Origin: Streptomyces sp. CBMA29
Lineage (GTDB): Bacteria > Actinomycetota > Actinomycetes > Streptomycetales > Streptomycetaceae
Length of the DNA stretch: 64,000 nucleotides
Reading direction: 5' to 3'
Assembly: GCF_014596445.1 (NCBI RefSeq)
Contig: NZ_MECL01000111.1
Span: 1-64,000 of the forward strand
Made by a program: the position numbers and the translations under genes
In this document: piece after piece, positions 52,122 to 63,713 of the stretch
Layout: every line of letters starts with the position of its first letter
Numbering within the stretch: the first letter of the stretch is position 1
The notes under the pieces: generated by a model
Databases searched by the model: none
What the model saw: the letters and a program-made list of their open reading frames with translations, nothing else
Told to the model about the DNA's origin: nothing

Positions 52122-52805
52122 GTGAACAGCATGAACTTCCCCGGCAGCGGCCTGTACGAGCGCACCGAGGCCGAGCGGCCCGGTGTGTTCGGTGCCGAGG
52201 CCCGCTACATCATTCCGCGGTTCGTCGAGCGCACCTCGCAGGGTGTGCGCGAGTACGACCCGTACGCGAAGCTCTTCGAGGAGCGCGTGATCTTCCTCGG
52301 CGTGCAGATCGACGACGCGTCGGCCAACGACGTCATGGCGCAGCTCCTGTGCCTGGAGTCGATGGACCCCGACCGGGACATCTCGGTCTACATCAACAGC
52401 CCCGGCGGCTCCTTCACCGCGCTGACGGCGATCTACGACACGATGCAGTTCGTGAAGCCGGACATCCAGACGGTCTGCATGGGCCAGGCGGCGTCCGCCG
52501 CCGCGGTCCTGCTGGCCGCCGGCAGCCCCGGCAAGCGGATGGCGCTGCCGAACGCGCGGGTGCTGATCCACCAGCCCTACAGCGAGACCGGCCGCGGACA
52601 GGTCTCCGACCTGGAGATCGCCGCCAACGAGATCATCCGGATGCGGCAGCAGCTCGAAGAGATGCTGGCCAAGCACTCCACGACGCCGATCGAGCAGATC
52701 CGCGACGACATCGAGCGGGACAAGATCCTTACCGCCGAGGAGTCGCTGGCCTACGGGCTGGTCGACCAGATCGTCTCGACCCGCAAGACCTCTGTGACGG
52801 TCTGA
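52122..52805 (+). CDS. clpP2: ATP-dependent Clp protease proteolytic subunit 2
   Basis: 227 residues with the N-terminal extension typical of actinobacterial ClpP2 ([21 protein letters not shown] in parts; [10 protein letters not shown]). Triad Ser125 (GQAASAAAV), His150 (VLIHQPY), Asp200 (IERDKI). GTG 52122 is preferred because AGGA sits eight bases upstream; GTG 52116 is too close to it and ATG 52131 is also possible. Partner of ClpP1 and docking subunit for ClpX. Confidence 0.95.
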   Translation: MNSMNFPGSGLYERTEAERPGVFGAEARYIIPRFVERTSQGVREYDPYAKLFEERVIFLGVQIDDASANDVMAQLLCLESMDPDRDISVYINSPGGSFTALTAIYDTMQFVKPDIQTVCMGQAASAAAVLLAAGSPGKRMALPNARVLIHQPYSETGRGQVSDLEIAANEIIRMRQQLEEMLAKHSTTPIEQIRDDIERDKILTAEESLAYGLVDQIVSTRKTSVTV

Positions 52806-52837
52806 ACACAGTCGGACAACGGACCGGTCGCGCGGGT

Positions 52838-52881
52838 GGCCCTCCTTGGACTCCACTGAGTGAGTACGTCCAAGGGGGGCC
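52838..52881 (+). terminator. hairpin between clpP2 and clpX
   Basis: ggccctccttggac (52838-52851) pairs with gtccaaggggggcc (52868-52881) with one G-U pair and a 16-base loop. There is no T tract, so it could be a partial terminator or processing/attenuation structure controlling clpX. Confidence 0.6.
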
Positions 52882-52970
52882 CACACGGGGGTCGCGGCAA
52901 GGTACCGTCGATGAGAGAAGCACCAGGCTCCGTTGATCTCGGCGGATCCCAGGCGAAGGGGAAACACCTC

Positions 52971-54254
<1,284 letters not shown>

Positions 54255-54276
54255 CGCCGCGGTACGAGCACACGCG

Positions 54277-54309
54277 AAGGGGGCGCCCGGTAGATCCGGG
54301 CGCCCCCTT
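54277..54309. terminator. 14-bp perfect bidirectional terminator after clpX
   Basis: aagggggcgcccgg (54277-54290) pairs with 54296-54309 around tagat and is followed by TTTCG. It lies between convergent clpX and the Pro/Gln-rich membrane protein gene. Confidence 0.92.
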
Positions 54310-54319
54310 TCGTACGGCC

Positions 54320-55309
54320 TCAGTTGAGCGGGACGCGCACGTCCTTGCGGACCTTCGCGGTGAGCGCCGCCGCCTCGTCGATCGGCATGCCGCTGCCGAC
54401 ACCGGTGGTGGCCGTCGCCAGGTCGACCGGCAGGGTGTAGCCGACGGTGCTGTAGTCGGCCCACAGGCAGATCGGCGTGGTGAACGACTTGCTGCCCTGG
54501 GTGTACTTGGTGTTCTGGCACGACATGACGGCGTCGTCCATGCCCGCGGGCTGCACCTTCTGCGGGCTGCCGACCAGTTCGGTCTTGCCGCCGCTGGAGT
54601 CCTTGTCCTCGGCGGCCTGCTTCTTCAGGTCGGCGAACATACCGTCGACCACCTTCTGCGGGTCCGCGACCTTGCCGTAGACACCGCTGAACTCCAGCAG
54701 CTTGCCGGTGAGTTCGGACCCGTTGGTGTAGCCCGAGCTGACCTGCTGGGGGTCGGTGACGCCGAGCGTCTTGAGCAGCGTGACGTCCTTGGCGTCGAAA
54801 CCGTCGCCGGTGCCCGCGTCCTTCGACTTCTTGTACGTCTCCGCGACGGTCTCGGGCGTGATGAGCTTGTACTGCTTGCCGTCGTTCTTGACGCTGCTCT
54901 TGCCGCCGCCGCCCTTGCCGCCGTTGGCGCTGTTGTCGTCGTCACCGCCCTTGGTGAGGAAGAAGACCCCGGCGCCGATCGCGACCAGCGCCACCACGGC
55001 GCCGATGATGATCCCGGTGCGCTTCCCGCCGCCACCGCCCTGCGGCGGCACGGGCGGCTGGCCGCCGTAGCCGTACCCCGGCTGCTGCTGCGGCTGCCCG
55101 TACGGCGCCTGCTGCGGCGGGCCCTGCTGGGGGTAGCCGTAACCGGGCTGCCCCTGGGGCTGGCCGTACGGCTGCTGCGGCGGCTGGCCGTAACCACCTT
55201 GCGGCGGCTGCTGGGGCTGCTGCCCGTAGCCACCTTGCTGCGGCTGCCCGTAACCGCCCTGCTGGGGCTGCTGCCCGTACGGGTTCGGCGGCGGCTGGTT
55301 GTGACTCAT
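54320..55309 (-). CDS. Pro/Gln/Gly-rich N-terminus, single-pass membrane protein, unknown function
   Basis: 329 residues, ATG with GAGGGG upstream. Residues 1-95 are a disordered repeat of GYGQPQQ/PPQ units. One membrane helix (TGIIIGAVVALVAIGAGVFFL) follows, then an acidic/Gly-rich linker and an extracytoplasmic domain of about 190 residues with a cysteine pair (MSCQNTKYTQGSKSF, PICLWADYSTVGY). The layout matches streptomycete GYF/PQ-tail membrane proteins of unknown role. Convergent with clpX and divergent from valS; the short gap contains the valS promoter. Confidence 0.8.
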   Translation of the reverse strand: MSHNQPPPNPYGQQPQQGGYGQPQQGGYGQQPQQPPQGGYGQPPQQPYGQPQGQPGYGYPQQGPPQQAPYGQPQQQPGYGYGGQPPVPPQGGGGGKRTGIIIGAVVALVAIGAGVFFLTKGGDDDNSANGGKGGGGKSSVKNDGKQYKLITPETVAETYKKSKDAGTGDGFDAKDVTLLKTLGVTDPQQVSSGYTNGSELTGKLLEFSGVYGKVADPQKVVDGMFADLKKQAAEDKDSSGGKTELVGSPQKVQPAGMDDAVMSCQNTKYTQGSKSFTTPICLWADYSTVGYTLPVDLATATTGVGSGMPIDEAAALTAKVRKDVRVPLN

Positions 55310-55415
55310 GTCAGGTGGTCCCCTCGTCTACGACCGTCGGACCATCCTCGCCGATCCTTTATCGGGTTCTTACAGCGGGGGCGAAACGGATTCGTAACGG
55401 GATGGTCCGCCACCG

Positions 55416-55421
55416 TAGAAT
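55416..55421 (+). promoter_or_regulatory. valS: -10 element of valS, leaderless start
   Basis: TAGAAT, an excellent streptomycete -10, ends six bases before the GTG start and there is no ribosome site, so transcription likely starts on the start codon. Confidence 0.65.
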
Positions 55422-55427
55422 CGTGGC

Positions 55428-58061
55428 GTGACCGACAACTCTCAGCAGAGCCCCGACCGCGGGCCGCACAGCACCCCCGAACTGCCGACGACCTACACGC
55501 CGGCCGAGGTAGAGGGGGCGCTGTACGAGCGCTGGGTAGAACGCGGCTACTTCGAGGCGGACGCGAAGAGCGACAAGCCCGCGTACACCATCGTCATCCC
55601 GCCGCCGAACGTCACGGGCACGCTCCACCTGGGTCACGCCTTCCAGCACACGCTGATGGACGCCCTCACCCGCCGCAAGCGGATGCAGGGTTACGAGTCG
55701 CTGTGGCTGCCCGGCATGGACCACGCGGGCATCGCCACCCAGAACAAGGTCGAGCAGCAGCTCGCCGACGAGGGCAAGTCCCGGCACGACATCGGCCGGG
55801 AGGCGTTCGTCGACCGCGTCTGGCAGTGGAAAGAGGAGTACGGCGGCCGCATCCTCGGCCAGATGCGCCGCCTCGGCGACGGCGTGGACTGGTCCCGCGA
55901 GCGCTTCACCATGGACGAGGGCCTGTCCAAGGCCGTCCAGACCATCTTCAAGAAGCTCTACGACGACGACCTGATCTACCGCGCCGAGCGGATCATCAAC
56001 TGGTGTCCGCGCTGCATGACGGCCATCTCGGACATCGAGGTCGACTACCAGGACGACGACGGCGAGTTGGTCTCGCTGAAGTACGGCGAGGGCGACGAGA
56101 CGGTCGTCGTGGCGACCACCCGCGTCGAGACGATGCTCGGCGACACCGCCGTGGCCGTCCACCCGGACGACGAGCGGTACCGGCACCTGGTCGGCAAGCG
56201 GATCAAGCTGCCGCTCACCGACCGGACGATCCCGGTCGTCGCGGACACGCACGTCGACCCGGAGTTCGGCACCGGCGCCGTCAAGGTGACGCCCGCGCAC
56301 GACCCGAACGACTTCGCGATCGGCCAGCGGCACGGTCTGGAGTCGCTGACCGTCATGGACGAGCGCGCGGTCATCACCGCGCCGGGCCCCTTCCAGGGGC
56401 TGGACCGCTACGAGGCGCGGTCCGCGATCGTCGAGGCGCTGCGCGAACAGGGCCGGATCGTCGCGGAGAAGCGGCCCTACGTCCACTCGGTCGGCCACTG
56501 CTCGCGCTGCAAGACCACCATCGAGCCGCGGCTGTCCCTCCAGTGGTGGGTCAAGGTCGAGCCGTTGGCGAAGGCGTCCGGCGACGCGGTCCGCGACGGC
56601 CGGGTCACGATCCACCCGCCGGAGCTGAAGAAGCGGTACTTCGACTGGGTCGACAACATGCACGACTGGTGCATCTCGCGCCAGTTGTGGTGGGGCCACC
56701 GCATCCCCGTCTGGTATGGGCCGAACGGCCAGCAGATCTGTGTCGGACCGGACGACGAGTTGCCGTCCGGCGAGGGCTGGACGCAGGACGCCGACGTTCT
56801 GGACACCTGGTTCTCGTCCGGCCTGTGGCCGTTCTCCACGCTGGGCTGGCCCGAACAGACGCCGGATCTGGAGAAGTTCTATCCGACCGACGTCCTGCTC
56901 ACCGGGCACGACATCATCTTCTTCTGGGTCGCCCGGATGATGATGTTCGGCCTCTACGCGATGGACGGCACGCCGCCGTTCCACACCATCGCGCTGACCG
57001 GCCTGGTCCGCGACGAGTTCGGCAAGAAGATGTCCAAGTCCAACCCCAACTCGGTGGACCCGCTGGACTGGATGGACAGGTACGGCTCGGACGCCGTCCG
57101 CTTCACCCTGGCCCGCGGCGCCAACCCCGGCGCGGACGTCCCGATCGGCGAGGACTGGGTCCAGGCGTCCCGCAACTTCGCCAACAAGGTCTGGAACGCC
57201 ACGCGTTTCGCGCTGATGAACGGCGCCACGGTCGAAGGACCGCTGCCCGCGCCCGAGGAGCTGTCGGCCACCGACCGGTGGATCCTGTCCCGGCTGAACA
57301 CGGTCGTCGCCGAGGTCAACGGCCTGTACGACGACTACCAGTTCGCGAAGCTCAGCGACAGCCTCTACCACTTCGCGTGGGACGAGGTCTTCGACTGGTA
57401 CGTGGAGCTGTCCAAGACCGTCTTCTTCGCGGGCGGCGACGGCGCCCGGGTCTCCGGGCGGGTCCTGGGCGAGGTCCTGGACGTGATGCTGCGGCTGCTG
57501 CACCCGGTCGTCCCCTTCGTCACCGAGACGCTGTGGACGACGCTGACCGGCGGCGAGTCGCTGGTCGTCGCGGACTGGCCGAGCGACAGCGGTTTCCGTG
57601 ACGCGGCGGCCGAGGCGGAGATCGCCGAGGTCCAGCGGGTGGTCACCGAGGTCCGCCGCTTCCGCTCCGACCAGGGACTCCAGCCCGGCCAGAAGGTCCC
57701 GGCGCTGCTGACCCTGGACGGCACGCTGCTCGCGCCGCACGAGGGCGCCATCCGCCAGGTGCTGCGGCTCCAGCCCGCGGGGGAGGACTTCCACGCCACC
57801 GCGACGCTGCCGGTCGCGGGCGCCACGGTCGCGCTCGACCTGTCCGGCACGATCGACGTTCCGGCCGAGCGCAAGCGGCTCACCAAGGATCTCGGCCTGG
57901 CCGAGAAGGAGAAGGCCGACGCCGAGAAGAAGCTGGGCAACGAGGCGTTCCTCGGCAAGGCGCCCGAGCCGGTGGTGGCCAAGATCCGTACGCGGCTGGC
58001 GACCGCCGAGGCCGACATCGCCCGGATCTCCGCGCAGATCGCGGCCCTCCCGCAGGGCTGA
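55428..58061 (+). CDS. valS: valyl-tRNA synthetase
   Basis: 877 residues, class I aminoacyl-tRNA synthetase that charges tRNA-Val and edits threonine. ATP motifs: HLGH (67-70; [15 protein letters not shown]) and KMSKS (534-538). The CP1 editing domain lies in about 190-330 ([15 protein letters not shown]), and the C-terminal coiled coil ([21 protein letters not shown]) is the ValS-specific tRNA arm. Full length. It reads from a promoter directly before the GTG. Confidence 0.97.
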   Translation: MTDNSQQSPDRGPHSTPELPTTYTPAEVEGALYERWVERGYFEADAKSDKPAYTIVIPPPNVTGTLHLGHAFQHTLMDALTRRKRMQGYESLWLPGMDHAGIATQNKVEQQLADEGKSRHDIGREAFVDRVWQWKEEYGGRILGQMRRLGDGVDWSRERFTMDEGLSKAVQTIFKKLYDDDLIYRAERIINWCPRCMTAISDIEVDYQDDDGELVSLKYGEGDETVVVATTRVETMLGDTAVAVHPDDERYRHLVGKRIKLPLTDRTIPVVADTHVDPEFGTGAVKVTPAHDPNDFAIGQRHGLESLTVMDERAVITAPGPFQGLDRYEARSAIVEALREQGRIVAEKRPYVHSVGHCSRCKTTIEPRLSLQWWVKVEPLAKASGDAVRDGRVTIHPPELKKRYFDWVDNMHDWCISRQLWWGHRIPVWYGPNGQQICVGPDDELPSGEGWTQDADVLDTWFSSGLWPFSTLGWPEQTPDLEKFYPTDVLLTGHDIIFFWVARMMMFGLYAMDGTPPFHTIALTGLVRDEFGKKMSKSNPNSVDPLDWMDRYGSDAVRFTLARGANPGADVPIGEDWVQASRNFANKVWNATRFALMNGATVEGPLPAPEELSATDRWILSRLNTVVAEVNGLYDDYQFAKLSDSLYHFAWDEVFDWYVELSKTVFFAGGDGARVSGRVLGEVLDVMLRLLHPVVPFVTETLWTTLTGGESLVVADWPSDSGFRDAAAEAEIAEVQRVVTEVRRFRSDQGLQPGQKVPALLTLDGTLLAPHEGAIRQVLRLQPAGEDFHATATLPVAGATVALDLSGTIDVPAERKRLTKDLGLAEKEKADAEKKLGNEAFLGKAPEPVVAKIRTRLATAEADIARISAQIAALPQG

Positions 58062-58100
58062 CCGCACCGAGGCCGGCCCGCCCCGGCGGGCCACCGCGTG

Positions 58101-58140
58101 CCACGGGCCCGGACCGCACACCCGCGGTCCGGGCCCGTGG
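58101..58140 (+). terminator. 17-bp perfect terminator hairpin after valS
   Basis: ccacgggcccggaccgc (58101-58117) pairs with 58124-58140 around acaccc. It separates valS from the independent folC promoter. Confidence 0.9.
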
Positions 58141-58162
58141 CCGTTTCCGCTCGCGGGCTCCG

Positions 58163-58168
58163 TAGACT
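58163..58168 (+). promoter_or_regulatory. folC: -10 element of folC, leaderless start
   Basis: TAGACT seven bases before the GTG start, no ribosome site between them. Confidence 0.6.
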
Positions 58169-58175
58169 GGGCGCT

Positions 58176-59729
58176 GTGAGCGAGCACCCGCACAACGGCG
58201 ACGGCCCCGAAGACGACGCGTACGAGGTCCAGGACACCGCCTTCGGCGTTGACGAGGACGCCGACGGGGCGGGAGACGGTACCCTCCGCGAGGCCGACCT
58301 GGCCGTCATCGAGGCGGGCAGCCGTACGCTGCGGGCCGGTGTGAGCCCGGTCGCGGCCGAGGACGACGTGCCGGCCCGGCCCGCGGACCCCGCCGTCGAC
58401 CGGGAGCTGCGTACGGTCGAGGAGGAACTGCTCGGCCGCTGGCCCGAGACGAAGCTGGAGCCCTCGCTCGACCGGATCGCGGCGCTGATGGACGTCCTCG
58501 GCGACCCGCAGCGCGCCTACCCGGCGATCCACATCACCGGCACCAACGGCAAGACCAGCACCGCCCGGATGATCGAGCGGCTGCTGCTCTCCTTCGACCT
58601 GCGCACCGGCCGCTACACCAGCCCGCACGTGCAGTCCGTCACCGAGCGGATCAGCCTGGACGGCGCGCCGATCTCCGCCGAGCGGTTCATCGAGACCTAC
58701 CGCGACATCCAGCCCTTCGTCGGCATGGTGGACGACGCGCAGCCGCACCGGCTGTCGTTCTTCGAGGTGCTCACCGGTATGGCGTACGCGGCCTTCGCGG
58801 ACGCGCCGGTCGACGTCGCGGTGGTCGAGGTCGGCATGGGCGGCGGCTGGGACGCCACCAACGTGGTGGACGGCCAGGTCGCCGTGGTCACCCCGATCGC
58901 GCTCGACCACACCGACCGGCTGGGCTCCACGCCCGGCGAGATCGCGGTGGAGAAGAGCGGCATCATCAAGAAGGACGCCACCGTCGTCCTGGCCCAGCAG
59001 CCCGCCGACGCGGCGCAGACGCTGCTGAAGCGGGCGGTGGAGGCGGACGCGACGGTCGCCCGCGAGGGCATGGAGTTCGGTGTCGTGCACCGCGAGGTGG
59101 CCGTCGGCGGGCAACTGCTGACGCTGCGCGGCCTGGGCGGCGCGTACGAACAGGTCTTCCTTCCGCTGCACGGCGAGCACCAGGCGCACAACGCGGCGGT
59201 CGCGCTGGCCGCCGTCGAGGCGTTCTTCGGTATCGGCAGCACCCAGTCGCGCACCCTCGACATGGACACCGTGCGGGCCGCGTTCGCCTCGGTCACCTCG
59301 CCCGGCCGCCTGGAAGTGGTGCGCCGCAGCCCCACCGTGGTGCTGGACGCGGCGCACAATCCGGCGGGCGCCGCCGCCGCGGCGGCGGCGGTCGGTGAGG
59401 CGTTCGGCTTCACGCACCTGGTCGGTGTGGTCGGGCCGAGCGGCGACAAGGACGTACGCGGGCTGCTGGAGGCGTTCGAGCCGGTCTTCGCCGAGGTGGT
59501 CGTCACCCGTAACTCGACGCACCGCGCGATGGACGTGGACGAACTGGCGGCGCTGGCCGTCGAGGTGTTCGGGGACGACCGGGTGCAGGTCGAGCCGAGG
59601 CTGGACGACGCGCTGGAGGCGGCGATCACGCTCGCCGAGGACGAGGGCGAGTTCTCCGGGGCCGGAGTGCTGGTCACCGGTTCCGTCATCACCGTGGGAG
59701 AGGCCCGGCTGCTGCTGGGCCGCAAGTGA
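58176..59729 (+). CDS. folC: bifunctional folylpolyglutamate synthase / dihydrofolate synthase
   Basis: 517 residues, Mur-ligase family. Adds glutamate to dihydropteroate and to folates. An acidic N-terminal extension of about 65 residues (EDDAYEVQD) is longer than in Escherichia coli. P-loop GTNGKTST around Lys126, omega loop YTSPHVQSVTERI, metal Glu in VEVGMGGGWDATN, DHTDRLG and LDAAHNPAG. The GTG at 58176 is set by the TAGACT promoter; an in-frame GTG at 58098 falls inside the terminator stem. Confidence 0.94.
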   Translation: MSEHPHNGDGPEDDAYEVQDTAFGVDEDADGAGDGTLREADLAVIEAGSRTLRAGVSPVAAEDDVPARPADPAVDRELRTVEEELLGRWPETKLEPSLDRIAALMDVLGDPQRAYPAIHITGTNGKTSTARMIERLLLSFDLRTGRYTSPHVQSVTERISLDGAPISAERFIETYRDIQPFVGMVDDAQPHRLSFFEVLTGMAYAAFADAPVDVAVVEVGMGGGWDATNVVDGQVAVVTPIALDHTDRLGSTPGEIAVEKSGIIKKDATVVLAQQPADAAQTLLKRAVEADATVAREGMEFGVVHREVAVGGQLLTLRGLGGAYEQVFLPLHGEHQAHNAAVALAAVEAFFGIGSTQSRTLDMDTVRAAFASVTSPGRLEVVRRSPTVVLDAAHNPAGAAAAAAAVGEAFGFTHLVGVVGPSGDKDVRGLLEAFEPVFAEVVVTRNSTHRAMDVDELAALAVEVFGDDRVQVEPRLDDALEAAITLAEDEGEFSGAGVLVTGSVITVGEARLLLGRK

Positions 59730-59742
59730 AGGGGGCGGGACG

Positions 59743-60108
59743 ATGCGGACGCTGTGCGCGAGCACGCTGATCGGCGAGTTCTTCGTCATCGGCTTCGCCG
59801 GTCTGGTCGCGATGAAACATCCCGACCTGTCGATGGGCACCGTCTGGACGGTGTGCGGGATCGCCATGGCGCTGTGCGTGCTGCTGTGCGGGATGCTCAC
59901 CCGGCCGGGCGCGCTCACCGTCGGCTGGGCGCTCCAGGCCGCGCTGGTGGTCAGCGGCTACTGGGTTGGCACGATGTTCTTCCTCGGCGTGATCTTCGCC
60001 GGTCTGTGGTGGGCGGCGATCCACTACGGGCGCAAGGTGGACGTTCTGAAGGCCCGGCACGCGGCGCGGGCCGAGGCGCAGACGGCAGCCCCGGCCCAGG
60101 AAGTCTGA
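59743..60108 (+). CDS. DUF4233-like small membrane protein
   Basis: 121 residues, three to four membrane helices (LIGEFFVIGFAGLVAM, VWTVCGIAMALCVLLCGML, WVGTMFFLGVIFAGLWWAA), with charged tail KVDVLKARHAARAE. This small protein regularly lies between folC and ndk in actinobacteria. Function unknown. ATG 13 bases after the folC stop with a GGGGGCGGGA ribosome site, so probably cotranscribed. Confidence 0.85.
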   Translation: MRTLCASTLIGEFFVIGFAGLVAMKHPDLSMGTVWTVCGIAMALCVLLCGMLTRPGALTVGWALQAALVVSGYWVGTMFFLGVIFAGLWWAAIHYGRKVDVLKARHAARAEAQTAAPAQEV

Positions 60109-60232
60109 ACCCCCAGAGTCCGAACCCCACGCGTACCGCACGTCCCGTCCGCCCCGGCCCGGTGTCCATCGGCGCAGGGCCGCCCTTGTAGGCTCGTCAT
60201 ATCCGTAGACCGCACACAGCAGGAGCCGTCCC

Positions 60233-60646
60233 GTGTCGCAGCGCACCCTTGTCCTTCTCAAGCCGGACACCGTCCGCCGCGGCCTGATCGGCGAGGTCGT
60301 GGGCCGCATCGAGCGCAAGGCGGGCTGGACCGTCGCCGCGCTCGAACTGCGCACCCTGGACCGCGGCACGCTGGAGCAGCACTACGCCGAGCACGTCGGG
60401 CGCCCGTTCTACGAGCCGCTGATGGACTTCATGGCGTCGGGCCCCGCGGTCGCGATGGTGGTCGAGGGCGAGCGGGTCATCGAGGGCGTTCGCGCGCTGG
60501 CCGGTCCGACCGACCCGATCGCCGCCGCGCCGGGCTCCATTCGGGGGGACTTCGGGACGATTGTCCGGGAGAATCTGATCCACGCCTCGGACTCCGAGGA
60601 GTCCGCCGAGCGTGAGATCAAGATCTTCTTCCCCGGTCTGGCCTAA
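60233..60646 (+). CDS. ndk: nucleoside diphosphate kinase
   Basis: 137 residues. Transfers the ATP gamma-phosphate to NDPs through phosphohistidine His117 (NLIHASDS). KPDTVRRGLIGEVVGRIE and FPGL complete the family signatures; DTV in place of DGV is common in Streptomyces. GTG start with CAGGAG. A TAGGCT -10 is present at 60189. The gap 60647-60898 downstream is the mreB promoter/leader region, with no gene seen. Confidence 0.97.
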   Translation: MSQRTLVLLKPDTVRRGLIGEVVGRIERKAGWTVAALELRTLDRGTLEQHYAEHVGRPFYEPLMDFMASGPAVAMVVEGERVIEGVRALAGPTDPIAAAPGSIRGDFGTIVRENLIHASDSEESAEREIKIFFPGLA

Positions 60647-60898
60647 TCCCCCGACCTGGCTGTTCGGGTACGGAGTACCGTTGCTGACGGCCCGTCCGAC
60701 CAGGCGCCCGGGGGAATCTCGCCGCCTCAGGCATATGCCGTCGGCGATCGGGAACCAAACACCCCGACACGGCGTCACCATTACAGAGGTCCGCTGTGTG
60801 TTCTGATGACAATGACGTCGGAACCCCGACCCCGTGCCCCGCCGGGCGCGACTACGATGGAATCTCCGCTCAAGCTCGGGAAGGCCAGACGTATCCAC

Positions 60899-61933
60899 AT
60901 GGCGAACAACATGTCGTTCATCGGCCGTGACATGGCAGTCGACCTCGGGACGGCCAACACGCTGGTGTACGTCAGGGGCCGCGGGATCGTCCTGAACGAG
61001 CCGTCGGTCGTGGCCGTCAACACCAACACCGGCGGCATCCTCGCGGTCGGTTCCGAGGCCAAGAAGATGATCGGCCGCACCCCCGGCAACATCGTCGCGG
61101 TGCGCCCTCTGAAGGACGGCGTCATCGCCGACTTCGAGATCACCGAGCGCATGCTGCGCTATTTCATCCTCAAGATCCACAAGCGGCGGTATCTGGCCCG
61201 CCCGCGGGTCGTCGTCTGCGTGCCCTCCGGCATCACCGGAGTCGAGCGACGCGCCGTCATCGAGGCGTCCACGCAGGCCGGTGCCCGTACCGTGCACATC
61301 ATCGAGGAGCCGATGGCGGCGGCGATCGGCGCCGGGCTCCCGGTGCACGAGGCCACCGGCAACATGGTGGTGGACATCGGCGGCGGCACCACCGAGGTCG
61401 CGGTGATCAGCCTCGGCGGCATCGTCACCGCCCAGTCCATCCGCGTCGCGGGCGACGAGCTGGACAACGCGGTCATCCAGCACATCAAGAAGGAGTACAG
61501 CCTCCTGCTCGGTGAGCGGACCGCGGAGCAGATCAAGCTCACCATCGGTTCCGCCTTCGCCTCCAAGGACGACGACGAGCACACCGAGATCCGCGGCCGT
61601 GACCTGGTCAGCGGCCTGCCCAAGACCGTGGTGATCTCCGCGGCCGAGGTGCGCAAGGCCATCGAGGAGCCGGTCAACGCGATCGTCGACGCGGTGAAGA
61701 CCACCCTGGACAAGTGCCCGCCCGAGCTGTCCGGCGACATCATGGACCGCGGGATCGTGCTGGCCGGCGGCGGCGCGCTGCTGCGCGGCCTGGACGAGCG
61801 GCTGCGGCACGAGACGGGTATGCCCATTCACATCGCCGAGTCGCCGCTGGACTGCGTGGCGTTGGGCGCGGGCAAGTGCGTCGAGGAATTCGAGGCACTC
61901 CAGCAGGTGCTCGACTCCTCGCCACGCAGATGA
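60899..61933 (+). CDS. mreB: actin-like cytoskeletal protein MreB
   Basis: 344 residues from the first ATG (340 from the ATG at 60911, equally possible; no strong ribosome site precedes either). Phosphate-1 motif VDLGTANT at residues 14-21, phosphate-2 DIGGGTTE, and adenosine motif [13 protein letters not shown]. Membrane-associated filament; in Streptomyces it works mainly in spore-wall and aerial-hypha wall synthesis. TACGAT at 60853-60858 is a possible -10. Heads the mreBCD-pbp2 cluster. Confidence 0.97.
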   Translation: MANNMSFIGRDMAVDLGTANTLVYVRGRGIVLNEPSVVAVNTNTGGILAVGSEAKKMIGRTPGNIVAVRPLKDGVIADFEITERMLRYFILKIHKRRYLARPRVVVCVPSGITGVERRAVIEASTQAGARTVHIIEEPMAAAIGAGLPVHEATGNMVVDIGGGTTEVAVISLGGIVTAQSIRVAGDELDNAVIQHIKKEYSLLLGERTAEQIKLTIGSAFASKDDDEHTEIRGRDLVSGLPKTVVISAAEVRKAIEEPVNAIVDAVKTTLDKCPPELSGDIMDRGIVLAGGGALLRGLDERLRHETGMPIHIAESPLDCVALGAGKCVEEFEALQQVLDSSPRR

Positions 61934-62057
61934 GGCACGGGCAGCACACGGGCTCACCGGTCGCCCGCAGCGACGGCGGGAACCCGCCCCACACGTTCTG
62001 ACCGGCCGCGGTGCACAGCGGCGGCAGGTCCGATGAGGAAGGCACGGACTGGCGCCC

Positions 62058-63050
62058 GTGAGGGACACACGAGAGAGCCGGCTTCTGCTGGTGCTGCTGG
62101 TGGTGATCGCGTTCGCGCTGATCACCGTGGACATCAGGGGCGGTGAGGACTCACCGCTCGACCGGCCACGGCAGGCGGCGCAGTCCGTCTTCGGCCCCGT
62201 CGAGAACTCCGTGTCAGGCGTTGTCGACCCGGTGGGCAACGCCATAGACGCGGTCCGCGACTCCGGCGGACGCAACAGCACCATCAGCCGCCTGCAACGC
62301 GAGAACGAGGCGCTCAAGCAGCAACTCGGCAGCAAGGACGTCACCCGTAACCGGGCGGCGGAGCTGGACAAGCTGCTGAAGACCGCGGGCGTCGGGCAGT
62401 ACGCCATCAAGGGCGCGCAGGTCATCGCGATAGGAGCCGCGCAGGGATTCTCCTGGACGGTCACCATCGACGCGGGCAGCAAGGACGGCGTCACCCGCGA
62501 CATGACGGTCATCGACGGGGACGGTCTGGTCGGCCGGGTCACCACCGTGGGCCCCTCCACCTCCACGGTGCTGCTGGCCAACGACCCGGACTTCACCGTG
62601 GGCACCCGCATGGAGGGCTCCATGGAGCTGGGCTTCGCCACCGGCCAGGGCAACCAGCCGATGCGCGTGCAGCTCCTCAACGGCAAGGCCACGGTGCACA
62701 ACGGCGACCGGCTGGTCACCTTCGGCTCCGAGGCGGGCAAGCCGTTCGTGCCGGGTGTGCCGGTCGGCAAGGTCGTCGGCGTCGACCCCTCGGGCGGCAA
62801 CCTCACCAAGACCGTCCAGGTGCAGCCGTTCGTCGGCTTCACCCGGCTGGACATCGTCGGTGTCGTCGTCCAGGGCCCGCGCACCGACCCGCGCGACAGC
62901 GTGCTGCCGCCGAAGCCGACCCCGTCGCCCAAGCCGAAGCCGAAATCCACGCCCACGAACAAGCCCGGCTCGACCCCGACCGGCGGCGCCACCCCCGGCA
63001 CCACGGTCGGCACGACGGAAAATACGACAAGCAACGGCAAGAGGGGCTGA
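62058..63050 (+). CDS. mreC: rod shape-determining protein MreC
   Basis: 330 residues. A short cytoplasmic N-terminus and one membrane helix (LLLVLLVVIAFALITVDI) are followed by a coiled coil (TISRLQRENEALKQQLGS) and the double beta-barrel MreC domain. The Pro/Lys/Thr-rich C-terminal tail (TPSPKPKPKSTP) is a streptomycete addition. Scaffold between MreB and wall synthases. GTG start; AGGAAGG lies about 14 bases upstream, farther than usual. Confidence 0.94.
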   Translation: MRDTRESRLLLVLLVVIAFALITVDIRGGEDSPLDRPRQAAQSVFGPVENSVSGVVDPVGNAIDAVRDSGGRNSTISRLQRENEALKQQLGSKDVTRNRAAELDKLLKTAGVGQYAIKGAQVIAIGAAQGFSWTVTIDAGSKDGVTRDMTVIDGDGLVGRVTTVGPSTSTVLLANDPDFTVGTRMEGSMELGFATGQGNQPMRVQLLNGKATVHNGDRLVTFGSEAGKPFVPGVPVGKVVGVDPSGGNLTKTVQVQPFVGFTRLDIVGVVVQGPRTDPRDSVLPPKPTPSPKPKPKSTPTNKPGSTPTGGATPGTTVGTTENTTSNGKRG

Positions 63051-63056
63051 GACACC

Positions 63057-63713
63057 GTGCGCCTCAACCGGATCGTGCTCTCCACCGTCCTCGTGGTGAT
63101 CGCCATGGTCGCCCAGGTCAGCGTGCTGGCCCGGCTGCACCTGCCCGGCGCGGTCCCCGACCTGCTGCTGCTGACCGTGCTCGGCCTGGCCATCGCCTAC
63201 GGCCACGTCGGCGGCTGCCTGGTCGGCTTCGGAGCGGGGCTGCTCGCCGACCTCGCGCCACCGGCCGACCACGCGGTCGGCCGCTACGCGCTCGTGCTGT
63301 GCGTCATCGGCTACCTGGCGGGACTCGCCAAGCCCGAGAGCGGCCAACTGCGCACGGCCGCCGGACCCATGCTCGTCGTGATCGGCGCGGCCGTCGGCAC
63401 CACGCTGCTGTACGCGGGCGTCGGCAGCCTCGTCGGCGACACCGCGGGCGCCCATGTGGGCCTGCCCAAGCTGGTGTTCACCGCGATGATCTACGACCTG
63501 CTGCTCGCGCCCTTCGTGGTGCCGCTCGTGATGGCCCTGGCCAGACGCTTCGACCACGATCCGCTCACCGAGGACCCGACGGGCGGCTTCGGCGGCAGCG
63601 CGCTGCGCACCCGGCCCACCCGTACCAGGACCGGTTCCGGGATCAGCCCGCAGCGCGGCCTGTTCGGCCGGGCCAAGACGATGGCCTCGATGCCCAGGGG
63701 GGCCAGAAGGTGA
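63057..63713 (+). CDS. mreD: rod shape-determining protein MreD
   Basis: 218 residues, five to six membrane helices (VLSTVLVVIAMVAQVSVLA at the start), GYLAGLAKPESGQL loop and a basic C-terminal tail of about 45 residues (RTRPTRTRTGSG). GTG start six bases after mreC and a four-base GTGA overlap with the next gene, so the cluster is translationally coupled. Partner of MreC in the elongasome. Confidence 0.93.
   Translation: MRLNRIVLSTVLVVIAMVAQVSVLARLHLPGAVPDLLLLTVLGLAIAYGHVGGCLVGFGAGLLADLAPPADHAVGRYALVLCVIGYLAGLAKPESGQLRTAAGPMLVVIGAAVGTTLLYAGVGSLVGDTAGAHVGLPKLVFTAMIYDLLLAPFVVPLVMALARRFDHDPLTEDPTGGFGGSALRTRPTRTRTGSGISPQRGLFGRAKTMASMPRGARR

Noticed and set aside
55359..59918. Very long minus-strand open frame (about 1500 codons) opposite valS and folC
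   Set aside because: It is the antisense shadow of two well-identified genes. High G+C keeps such frames open; the translation is Arg/Val/Asp-rich without family motifs.
60197..63193. Long minus-strand open frame opposite ndk, mreB and mreC
   Set aside because: Same reason: the plus-strand genes are certain, and the antisense product is low-complexity.
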